From contig JAFEKR010000092.1 of NCBI GenBank assembly GCA_019022495.1, positions 1-64,000 of the forward strand: a stretch of 64,000 nt of DNA, given 5' to 3'. A program made the position numbers and the translations under genes. The notes beneath the pieces were generated by a model. The model did not search any database. It had not been told where the DNA came from and worked only from the letters and a program-made list of their open reading frames with translations. Source of the stretch: Epichloe hybrida. Its lineage: Eukaryota > Ascomycota > Sordariomycetes > Hypocreales > Clavicipitaceae. Shown in pieces: positions 10,803 through 19,752 of this stretch. Every line of letters begins with the position of its first letter. The stretch's first letter is position 1.

Positions 10803-11146
10803 ATGGAGCCAATCGCTACCGACGGTCTCTCGCAGTCCAACATCGAGGTGCCTGACGAGACCGACTCAGCCCTCATGATGGTCCCCAGCTTGCCGGTACT
10901 ATTTAGCGAGAGCGAGTTGACAAGTGGTAACGGGTTTAGTAGCATCATGACTGCGGGATTTGGTAAGTGAGTCAAGAATCACACATGACGCAGCGACAGC
11001 CTGACATATGGGCTGACGAGGATTGTCCAGTGAAAAAAGAGAGCATCGCTGCCCACTTTTGCCTGCTGGAACGATTGTCCGTAATGCGGACGCGCATGAA
11101 TTCCAACAAATATCCTCTTCTTGTCGACATTCTCAGGATCCCATGA
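10803..11146 (+). CDS. Unrecognised two-exon gene, possibly truncated
   Basis: Not recognised. Exon 1 is 10803-10962 and exon 2 is 11031-11146, joined by a textbook 68-bp intron (GTAAGT donor, GCTGACG branch 14 nt before CAG). The product is 91 residues. The first half is acidic (MEPIATDGLSQSNIEVPDE) and the second half is basic and helical (KKESIAAHFCLLERL). From about 11100 a different frame becomes protein-like (SGSHERSFFCTNIGTG, CLNAFRPFKRCLQRN) and runs to a stop near 11276, so a one-base shift may have cut off a longer C-terminus. No signal peptide, membrane segment or known domain is visible. The minus strand of the same stretch (10979-11215) is also open, so coding direction rests mainly on the good intron. 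Confidence 0.4.
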
Positions 11147-11279
11147 ACGCTCGTTCTTCTGCACGAATATCGGAACAGGGTCTTTCAGGTGTCTCAATGC
11201 GTTCCGCCCTTTCAAAAGGTGCTTACAGAGAAACCAGTCAGCTGAAATGGCGCTCTATGAGATGAAACATGTGTGATAC

Positions 11280-11639
11280 ATGTCGGCTGCTTTTTACCTT
11301 TGCGTACTGGGGACCGGAGAAGCTATTGCCCAGGTAGGGCAAGATTGCAAGCCTCGTGTGGTCGAGTGTTGCGGGCAACGACGATGGTACCGAGTATGCG
11401 AGTACACATTTGACGAGCGGACAAGACACTACATGAGTATCAGAAAGACTACCAATACAGGGTTTCGGCACGACGACACAGGTATCATGTTCGAGTTTCC
11501 GGAGGGGAGTGAGAACATGAGTCACGCCAGCGCTCTTAACTGTGGTAAGGTGTGGAACACGATGAAGCACGAAGTTACATGGTGCGCGAGAAGCATCTCT
11601 CTGTTATTAATAGACCGGGTGTTCCGCAACAATAAATAA
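11280..11639 (+). CDS. Hypothetical 119-residue open frame
   Basis: Not recognised. It opens with ATG at 11280 and runs 119 codons without introns. It has seven cysteines (including VECCGQRRWYRVCEYTF) and a mildly hydrophobic start (MSAAFYLCVLGTGEAIAQ) that could be taken for a weak signal sequence. The opposite strand is open over nearly the same span (11238-11570), so this could be chance. Its position next to the broken gene upstream offers no functional hint. Confidence 0.22.
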   Translation: MSAAFYLCVLGTGEAIAQVGQDCKPRVVECCGQRRWYRVCEYTFDERTRHYMSIRKTTNTGFRHDDTGIMFEFPEGSENMSHASALNCGKVWNTMKHEVTWCARSISLLLIDRVFRNNK

Positions 11640-11899
11640 TAGGATTGAGTGGTTTGTACCCAAGAAGTTCCGGTCCTCCGTCTCGCCTTCCTTATCTCTA
11701 TATTCGTTGTTCGCGGTACATTTCCTTGACATACATTCCGGCTTTGATCACTCTAATAGGTTCAACTCCCCTGGAGAAAAACGAGCCAGGTGCCTCATTT
11801 TTTCAATAGCCCCCATTGTCAAAGGACTAGGTCAGTTAGTAAAGGATGCCAACTCATGTGACTTGAAAACAGCGTTGTACGAGGCATGCATGACGAAAC
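11640..11899. other. 3' flank shared by two convergent frames
   Basis: Nothing beyond short open frames is seen. It would hold the 3' untranslated region of the small secreted protein gene on the minus strand. Confidence 0.4.
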
Positions 11900-12215
11900 T
11901 CACGGAGTTGTGCAAGTTCTCTCGCAGGCATTCTTTCCCTTGATGCAGGACCAAGTTTGCTGTTGCGTATCAACCACCACAATGCTAGCCAAAATCGTCA
12001 GCACTTTCATTTTGAAACTTGCGTGCTTCATCTTACTAATGGATATACGGATAAAGATCAATATACGAATCGCACGTTGGGTGCGAGTATTTCAATGCTT
12101 TGCGTGGTGTTGTCGTAGGATCTGCCGGTGTTGTCGTCGGATCTGCCGGTGTTGTCGTCGGAGCTGCCGAGCCAGCTGCGACAAAGAGGGTTGCGAGGGT
12201 TACGAGGAATTTCAT
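11900..12215 (-). CDS. Small secreted cysteine-containing protein with TTTPADP repeats
   Basis: The family is not recognised. Reading on the minus strand, exon 1 is 12215-12037 and exon 2 is 11984-11900, giving 87 residues. The 52-bp intron 12036-11985 has GTAAGA, a GCTGACG branch and CTAG; unspliced, exon 1 hits a TAG exactly at the donor. The N-terminus MKFLVTLATLFVAAGSA is a clear signal peptide with an AxA-like cleavage site (GSA|AP). Three tandem heptads follow (TTTPADP, TTTPADP, TTTPRKA), a likely O-mannosylated linker encoded by a 21-bp DNA repeat. The mature C-terminal part has four cysteines (HPTC, WSC, NAC, RTC), enough for two disulfides. Size, secretion and cysteines fit an effector-like or antimicrobial-like protein; that role is inference. 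It sits 1.7 kb from the RIP-mutated transposon block, a typical setting for such genes. Splicing should be confirmed from RNA. Confidence 0.68.
12103..12165. repeat. 21-bp tandem repeat, 3 copies, coding
   Basis: The unit GGTGTTGTCGTCGGATCTGCC (plus strand) is repeated with few changes and encodes the TTTPADP heptads of the minus-strand secreted protein. In-frame 21-bp units mean copy number could change without breaking the gene. Confidence 0.85.
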
Positions 12216-12327
12216 GTTATAAATATGTGCAAAGTAAAAAGGTAAGTGGCAGTTGAATGTATCAGGATCGATGGAGGAGATGGGAACCTTGGATGATGGG
12301 ATGGAAGTGACGAGAGGGCAAGAGTCG

Positions 12328-12337
12328 TATATATATA
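12328..12337 (-). promoter_or_regulatory. TATA-like element of the secreted protein gene
   Basis: A symmetric TATATATATA run lies about 113 bp upstream of the minus-strand ATG at 12215, a usual fungal distance. It could also be a chance AT run. Confidence 0.35.
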
Positions 12338-13886
12338 CACAAATATTTTCAAGGAGATGATCGAAGCAGACGGCCTGACTGAGTCATACTACCGGTTATC
12401 AAAACGCTTCTTCCTTGTCTCGATGTCTAACCTTTTGCCCTCGAGGAAGAATTTTCATCTTACATGACGTCGATCATGCAGTTTTCTGTGGGATGCCCAT
12501 GTTATCCATGGCAAAGCACGTATGAGCTCGCACGATGACAAACAAGCATTGGAATCTGTTGCACCCACAAGGGCATAATTAATCCCTACTATATAATAGT
12601 CTTACTACTTAACTAGCTAAGATAAGAGTCTACCCCTAGCTAGTTATTTTCCATAATCTCTATGACTATAGTATGTTCTAGCACTATATTAGTACCCTAC
12701 CTATAGTAGAGGTACTTGGGTATTCAAACCGTAGTCCGCACCATCTTGCATGTATACATGTAGGGTCGGACAACTCAATAGAGGTGGTCACATTGAACCC
12801 TAGCTTCGCGGTCTAACAGAATCGCCTGAATCGCAGCTATCTGGTCCCCGAGATTTTGCGGAAGGCGCCGTAGCCAGCGGAAACAGAATGAAGGAGGTGC
12901 ACGGGAATAAGTCGCATAATCCCAACGCAACAGGGGTGGAAGAATAGCGACAGCCGTAATCCGTACTACATACTAGTCTTAGCTGAGCTCGTATATTGAA
13001 TGGAGGATGAGCAAACATGGTACATAAATCAAGGACTGAAGAGGTCTTTGATTTACTGCCTACGGATCGAGTGTAGCTGACTCTTTCCAGAATTGCATGT
13101 GTTGACAGAGAGTCAAAGAACGGGAGCCAACGTACGTTGTCATTGTTCATATCTGAAGAGCTCACCCATGCTCCGTGACAACACTCTTGTACCTAGCATA
13201 CCATACATGATAATAATGTAAAGCTGCCGCAGCCTTGTGCTTTTATGCAGGCCATCTAACCTAGCCATACTCGGAATGGACCAGCCGTCTAGCCCAGCCA
13301 AGCACTTTAGGCGCGCGACAACGTGTGCCAAAGCATTGAGTGGTGACTGGCTGCGGCAATGAAGAATTCAACGGTTCAGCCAGTCGCAGTCCCATACACC
13401 CATACAGACGGATAGCTCTTGGGGTTCCCTGTATGTATGCCCGATTTCCAGAAAATACGCACTCGGATTGGTTGTAGTTGATTGGTTTTGAAGTTCCTCA
13501 TCGTTTGTCCGATAGCTCGCCATGACAGGAGCGGGAAGTAGGCGATCGAAGAGCAGTCATGGCGGCAATAGAATCGAATTGGTCCGTCATTACTCGGAAT
13601 GTGTCCATTCGCCAATATGATATCAGTGCAAAGTTTTGCGCCGGCTCGTGGATCAGACCCCGAGGTACAAATTACAATTCATGGGGACTTACTCGTCCCG
13701 CTCCGGCGCAATGCCTTGCTGCCGAATGCATTGCACTTTTGAGCAAAACATCCCTGCTTCCCCTATGCAGTCTACTCCTCTAGCTTTTTTTTTTTTCACT
13801 GCCTTAGCATGACGGAATGATTACGATAGTAGCTCTTTCCTTCTATAGCTTTGATATAATAAAATTATTATATTTTACTAGCAGAT
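12338..13886. other. Gene-poor transition to the AT-rich compartment
   Basis: No gene is supported. A block at about 12575-12735 is sharply AT-rich and looks like a RIP-mutated repeat fragment. The rest has normal composition with unrecognised short frames on both strands (12800-13165 minus, 13376-13615 minus). A T-run at 13786-13796 precedes the start of dense transposon DNA. Confidence 0.45.
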
Positions 13887-14095
13887 TGTGAGGCCCCGCT
13901 CCCAACACATGGGTGCACCCCCGCGGGCGCACCAACGCCCTACATGTATGTCCGTATGTCAGGCTAGGTCCACGTGACACCGTCGAGCCACTGGCTATGA
14001 GCTAGCGACTCGCAACGCATAACATGCTTTTAGACCTATAGCAAGCTTTACATAGTTAATATACGAGTTGCCCCTAGCATGTCAGGTGCGCGCAG
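13887..14095 (-). mobile_element. Diverged solo LTR related to element H
   Basis: It begins TGTGAGGCCCCGCTC and aligns along most of its length with the reverse complement of the 191-bp LTRs of gypsy element H (shared GCTAGGTCCACGTGACAC, CAAGCTTTA). The far end (about 14060-14095) diverges and no target duplication is evident, so the right edge is approximate. It keeps many CpG sites, unlike the elements to its right. Confidence 0.6.
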
Positions 14096-14179
14096 GTGTG
14101 CAAGCCTATGTAATGATCAATTGCAAGGTGCAATGCAGCGAGAGCTGGCATTGGTGCATCTTTTAGTCTAATAGCTTAC

Positions 14180-14399
14180 TGTTAGGAAGAGCTCCCTGAA
14201 GCATTGGATGTGTGGGCGAGGGTCGCGCATTGACTAGGATAAGACATCGGTGGAGACAAATATATTAGAAGTACCTCCGTAGACTAGTTATTACTATAGC
14301 GCACTATATACCCTTTAGGTATAAAAGTTAGGTAACATCTGCACCTTTAATTAATCAAATTAAACACTTTTTATTACTTATTTATACCCCTACCTAATA
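14180..14399 (+). repeat. Element A 5' LTR
   Basis: Starts TGTTAGGAAGAG and ends CCTAATA (mutated from CCTGACA). A TATA box TATAAAA lies at 14320-14326. It pairs with 63756-63975. Confidence 0.93.
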
Positions 14400-14420
14400 G
14401 TTATAAGCCTAGGTAGCTTC
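14400..14420 (+). other. Element A primer binding site (half tRNA-iMet type)
   Basis: GTTATAAGCCTAGG directly follows the LTR. It matches the complement of the initiator Met tRNA anticodon arm once RIP transitions are allowed; element C has the cleaner version at 17448. Confidence 0.6.
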
Positions 14421-14518
14421 TATTACTAAATTTATTATTATCTTTAAGGCTATTAGCTCTATTAGATTAATTAAATTAACGCTTGCTAATATTACAAGAT
14501 AAACGCCCTTATTATATT

Positions 14519-14778
14519 TGTTAATTCCTTCGGATCTTCATCGGTTCAATCGTGGCCAAAGACTAGACTAATTATGGGTCCGGCGCGATGCACGCGATAT
14601 AATTAGCTACATTAATTCGCCACCCCCTCTTTTACCTTACATACAGATTTCGCTTACTTTTCTAGTATCTAGACTTTCCCTCTCTTCTCTCTCTTTTCTA
14701 GCTAGCTAACTAACTATTATTAACTTTAATTATATAGGATTACCCTTATACTTACGTAGGACCTTAGTGTAACTAATA
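14519..14778 (+). repeat. Element B1 5' LTR
   Basis: Keeps a CpG-bearing core (CGGATCTTCATCGGTTCAAT, GGTCCGGCGCGATGCACGCG). The internal domain begins CTAATTAGTAGTTA, a likely primer site shared with B2, D and I. Confidence 0.9.
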
Positions 14779-16622
14779 CTAATTAGTAGTTAACTTTATA
14801 ACTATAGATAAGCTAGGTATTATAAGAAGAGATATTTCTATAGATACTACTACTACTACCTCTTATTATACTATAATAGTTATTATAGTAAAGAGGTATA
14901 ACTATATAAGTATACTAAAGGAAGAGACTAGAATCCTAGTTATAGGCTTATTAGGCTTCTAAGGAATTAATTTATTAACCCTTAGGCTAAGGGATATAAC
15001 TTTATTATATCTATCTAGGATATTATTATTAATTATTGATTTTATTATCTATTATAAGAAAACTAACTAACTAACCGAATCTATTGCTATAAGGTATTTA
15101 TTTTAAACCTAATGTTAAATAACCTTAGCTAAGCTAGCTAACTTACTTATAAATTCCCTTTAATACATTACCTTCTAATAGACCTTTAATCTCTTCCTAT
15201 AAGCATTTACTACTTATTTTTTACCCCCTTTACTCTTAGTGCTATTTACCCTATACTTATTAGCAAGAGAGAGAGATTACCTCTATCCCTTCTTTTTATA
15301 AAAAATAGGAAGTAATAATTCCTATTATTCCCTTATTACTTTTCCTATTATTTTCTAGTTACTTTTAGAACTTCTATTACTTTCTTTATCTCTAGTAATT
15401 TATTCTTATTATTACTTTTACTACTTCTACTACTTTTTCTTTTATTTTTCCTATTTTTATAATCTTCTAATTTTATTAGAGTAATAATGCTTTTAAAATA
15501 TAAAAGAAGAACCTTATAATAGTAATAGGTAAATATAGGAGCTTAATTAGTAGTAAAAATAATAAATTAGTAATATTTCTTTTATAGTTAAAGATAGTAA
15601 AGAAATCTAGACCTTCTATAAGAGTAAAGGCTACTAGTAATAGTAAGGCTTTAACTATTACCCCTAAAAGACCCTAAGAGTATAAGTTACCCTTATGCCT
15701 TTAATAGCTTACTTATAACTTCTCTAGTAATTAGAAAGAATCTATTAAACTAGATCTAGAGACTACTATATAGCTTAAGCTTAATAACTAGATTATAAGA
15801 TTTATTAACCTTAGTAAGTATTAAGGTTAGAGAGATAATAACCTATAGGAATTATTCTAAGAAGACTTTAAAGGCTAGTTTAAAGACACCTTTAAAAGGG
15901 CTATAAAGAAAGTTATTAGAGAATTATATAATTCTCTATAAGATTATAGCATTTTTATTAAGCAAGGCCTAGGATATTTAATTCTAGTATCCCTTAAAGA
16001 AGTGCTTTATTAAACTTTAATACCTCTTTAGTTATAGGAGAGATTATAAGAGAGACTATAATCTTCTAAACCCCTAGAGCCTTAATATTAATAGCCCTAA
16101 TAACTTACCCTAGAAATCCACCTTCCTTAACCCTAAAGACTATGTAAACCTTTATAAAAGCCTTTATAATAATTACTATTAAATCAATAGCTTTATCCTA
16201 ATAATTATTATTAATAATAACTAGGGGACTATTATTTATAATAAAATATGCCTTTATAGTAATTTATCTCTAAAAATTAAATTATAAAGAAAATCTTAGA
16301 GCTTATAAAAATATATAAGGATAGTAATTACTATAGTAGGAAGCTATATAACTTCTTAACGCTAAAGATTACGCTCTTTAAAAATAAGTGTAATAGAATT
16401 AACCTTCCTTAAATGTATTATTAGAAGGCTTTCCTTATTATATTAATAAGTAATACTAAATAATACTTTCTTAATTACCTCTTTAGAAATAACTATTCCT
16501 ATAAAGAGATAATTACCTATATTTATTAATACTTTAAGACAGAAAGTAACTAGTAATTCTATTACTACTAATAGAGTAGTATAATATTAAAAAATATAAT
16601 TAAGAAAAACCTTAATAAAAGT
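14779..16622 (+). pseudogene. Element B1 leader and gag relic
   Basis: This AT-rich stretch is collinear with 38567-40435 of B2. The gag-like reading (from about 15480) is broken by many TAA/TAG codons of CAA/CAG origin. It ends where C inserted. Confidence 0.7.
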
Positions 16623-17447
16623 TGTTAAAAATAAGACCTATTTTTAGCCCTTTTTCTAGTTAAAGAACCTTCTTATTACTAGCTTGCTTTGCAAGTCTAA
16701 CAGCTGCACTGCAGCTGTCAACGGTCGCGAGGGCAGCTGTCAATGACTGCGTCGCAGCTGTCAACAGCTGCGACCGACCGTGTGGATAACTAATTAGTCA
16801 ATTGCGTTATGGCTGCAAGTGTGGCTACAACCACGCCACTAGTAATTAGGTAAGCTAGGGTGACGTAAGCTAGGGTGACGTAAGCAGGTTACCCTACACA
16901 TAACTTACCCTATAGCTATCTTTAACAACGATTTTCTTTTTATCTAGAGGTTATACAAAAGTTTCACATATAGCAAATTGAAGCTTAAAGATAGGCCTTT
17001 CTCTTTATGCAAGGTTATTTTTTAGACTAAAAGTTAGTGCATACGGGTTACTAGCTAGTATAGTGGTAAGTTGATTTTTTAGTTTTTGCATACAAATGAA
17101 TTTTACAGAAAATCAAAAGTAGCCCGTAAGACCCCGTTAGCGGCCCGGATTTACTAATATAGTTAGTAGGTCTATGAGAGAAAGAAGATCTTTTTAACTA
17201 GCTAGATAGCTAGTTCTCTTAACTAACAACAGCCGCATTACCCGTATAATATATCTAAAATCAATTCTATTACTTTATAAGATATTATAAAAGTGATTTA
17301 AATTAAATTCTATTAGTTATTAACTACTATAACCTTCCATTACGTTACGTTAATTGATTTAACGTTACAGCCCTATTAGTCCCTAACCATAGAGCTTGCG
17401 CCCGTACAGCTATTGCTAGCTAGCAACTAGCTCCCTACATTTTAATA
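16623..17447 (+). repeat. Element C 5' LTR
   Basis: 825 bp, pairs with 29304-30128; both start TGTTAAAAATAAG and end TTTxAATA (from CAACA). A GC-rich cluster with four GCAGCTGTxAA repeats lies at 16688-16772. Confidence 0.95.
16688..16772. repeat. CAGCTG-rich palindromic island in the C LTR
   Basis: Several copies of GCAGCTGTCAA and its partner CAGCTGC lie within 85 bp, able to fold into alternative hairpins. The second copy is at 29370-29455. It stands out as GC-rich in otherwise AT-rich DNA. Confidence 0.75.
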
Positions 17448-17470
17448 GGTTATGAGCCTAGTTTTATCAC
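17448..17470 (+). other. Element C primer binding site (half tRNA-iMet)
   Basis: GGTTATGAGCCTAG starts at the first base after the LTR. It complements the CTCATAA anticodon loop and adjoining stem of initiator tRNA-Met, the primer scheme known for Drosophila copia and Ty5. Confidence 0.7.
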
Positions 17471-17504
17471 TATAGATTCCGTTTAGGTCACTTTATGTAC
17501 GATT

Positions 17505-17756
17505 ACAGAAGACTTCCCTTCTATAAAAAAGGAAGGACCTATAAGAAAGAAGCTTTTTCCCTTCTATAAAAAGAAATTAATTATAGCTACAAAAGACTTC
17601 CCTTCTATAAAAAAGGAAGGATCCGCGAGATAGAAGCTTTTTCCCTTCTATAAAAAGGAATAAATTTCAAATACAGAAGACTTCCCTTCTATAAAAAAGG
17701 AAGGACCCGCGAGATAAAAGCATTTCCCTTCTATAAAAAGGAAAATAGATACTAAA
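17505..17756. repeat. Three 84-bp tandem repeats in the element C leader
   Basis: Units start at 17505, 17589 and 17673 with exact 84-bp spacing. Each holds two CCCTTCTATAAAAAxGGAA motifs that can form short hairpins. They lie between the primer site and gag, so they are part of the genomic RNA leader. Confidence 0.92.
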
Positions 17757-18845
17757 GGAAAGGGAAAGGGACCTGTAATCCCTAACCCTAGTGCGCAAGA
17801 GGTTCTAAATAACTAGCTAAAAGAGCAGGCTATTAAGCAATAAGCAACTATAGACTAGTTATTAGAGAAGCTAGAAAGCTTATCTATAACTGTAAATAGT
17901 TGTATAGAGGGTGTGGAATCTGATAAGCCCGCTAGTTAGCAGCAAGATTAGCAGCCTGTTCAAGAAAATTAAGCTAAATCTAGCTCTGTATAAGCAACCT
18001 TTAATAATTCAATTATTAAGGAATTTAATAAGAGGGTTTATAGTTTCCCAGAGACTGCTAGGCTTAAAGGAGCTGAAAATTTCGAACAATGGAAACAAGC
18101 CCTAACTATCTAATTTAGAGCTTTAGGCATGCCTAATTTTCTAGATAATCCGGAGAGTTCTAGGGCGCTAGGGGATCCAGATTAAGCTATTATCCTTATG
18201 TTACTAAGGGATAGTTATACGGAAGGACCCCAAGCCGCTATAACTTGGCAAAAATCACCTAAAGAAGCCTATAATTTACTTGTAAGGCAATATTTATATA
18301 GCGTTGAAATCCAGAGGGGGTCCCTATATTTAGAATTTCATAACCTAAATTTTCAAGAGTTTAAGGGGACTCTAGAGTCCTTTAATGCAGTCTTTAATAA
18401 TCTACTAGCTAGATTATTAATTTTAGGGGTCCTGATTGCTCCGATAGATTAGGTTAATCAATATCTTTAATCCCTAAAATTAACCTTCCCTTAGTAGGCT
18501 AAGAGGCAACGATTTAGTATGCGTACGAATAGGGCTATAGGGGCTCCCCTAGATGCCCTAAATCTTTAATTCTTGATGGCAGACCTTCTAGCAGAACAAA
18601 GGGATAAGTTATTTACGGTATCTAAAGCCCTGAATTATAAGGCTAAAAACCTTGAAAAGGGTGCTAAAGAAAAAGAAAAGGCCCCTAAGGATTAGAAGAA
18701 GAAAGGAGGCTCTAAAGAAAATAAGGGCTCTTCTAATTCTAATTCTTCTTCTAATAAGAAGAAGAAAAAGAAGAAGAAAAAGAAGCAAAAAGGTCAAAAA
18801 TCAGATAAAAAGGATAATAAAGAGACCTCTAGAGAGGGATCTTTT
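17757..18845 (+). pseudogene. Element C gag relic
   Basis: A copia-type capsid region is readable at 18198-18452 (LLVRQYLYSVEIQRGSLYLE, FNAVFNNLLARL), followed by a lysine-rich tail from about 18655. Stops of TAG/TAA type interrupt the frame before and after. There is no intact start codon. Confidence 0.75.
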
Positions 18846-19456
18846 ATGCTAGGAAATTACAACCTTTCTAACGGTGCTCTTAAACCGTACAAGAAGCCTA
18901 GCCTTTATAAGACTAGTTATAAGAGCTCTAGTGATAGCAGCTCTGATTCTAGCTCTAGTGAATCGGATAATGAAAATCAAGAAATTAAAACCTTAAATGG
19001 TTTTAATTATTATAGCAAAGACATAAAAAAGGCCCTATTATATAATACAGGTTTAACTGTATATATTATTAATTCTAGGGAGGTCTTTAGGGATTATACC
19101 CCTTATAAAAAGAGGGAATCTAACCCTATTATAACTGGTGGTGGCCCTATTTACGCTAAGGGTCATGGTAGTGCTGTTTTTAAGGTCTTATATTAAAAGA
19201 ATCCTAATAAATATAGGACCTTAGTGCTTAAAGATACGCTATATTTTCCTTAGCTTAATGTTAATATAGTTAGTGAACTTACGCACTATATATCTAGTAG
19301 TTGCCTTATAAAAAACCTACTTTATCTTAAAGATAGGTCTTATATTGCAACCTTAGATATAGAAAAACATGGTTTTTTCTTTCACGTTAAAAACTAATCT
19401 ATGCCAAAGTTATCTAAAGAGCCTTGTAATAACTCTTATTACATCCGACCTTTTAC
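18846..19456 (+). pseudogene. Element C protease relic (left part of pol)
   Basis: YNTGLTVYIIN near 19041 is the aspartic protease site with D changed to N, as expected of G-to-A RIP. GGGPIYAKGHGSAVFKVLY and LVLKDTLYFP follow as in copia proteases. The reading is cut by D after YYIRPFT and resumes at 25834. Confidence 0.8.
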
Positions 19457-19752
19457 TGTTGGAACAAGCATGATATCAACAAGGGTGCGCGCCTCTGATT
19501 GGGTGGGCGCGTTGCATCGCGGACCCACATGTCCGGCCCGACCGCGCCGCGATCGGGGTTAGCACATGTGGCCTCTTCGCTAATAACCCCGATTAAGGCC
19601 CCTTTTCCTATGATAAATAGCGCACCCTCTTTGCTTCTATTTAATCTCTCTTTTACTTGCTTTAGTAAACTAGAATATATAATAATTACGTGCACTTTAG
19701 TCTACCCTGAAAACCCTACGCGTAGGTTAATAGTATCCTGTAAATACTAACA
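19457..19752 (+). repeat. Element D 5' LTR
   Basis: Starts TGTTGGAACAAGC and ends ACTAACA. It is clearly less mutated than the internal region and keeps CpG-rich stretches (GCGCGCCTC, CCGACCGCGCCGCGATCGGG). Confidence 0.93.

Noticed and set aside
10979..11215. 78-codon minus-strand frame (RSWDPENVDKKRIFVG)
   Set aside because: Protein-like, but overlapped by a plus-strand gene model with a far better intron; left undecided and not called.
17505..17756. Extra LTRs in the C leader
   Set aside because: The 84-bp units lack TG...CA ends and duplications; they are leader repeats.
18652..18852. Lysine-rich frame as a separate gene
   Set aside because: It is the basic tail region of the element C gag relic read in a shifted frame.
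19499..19750. 83-codon frame in the D LTR and its twin at 25598-25873
   Set aside because: These are fortuitous readings within LTR sequence that is less mutated than its surroundings.
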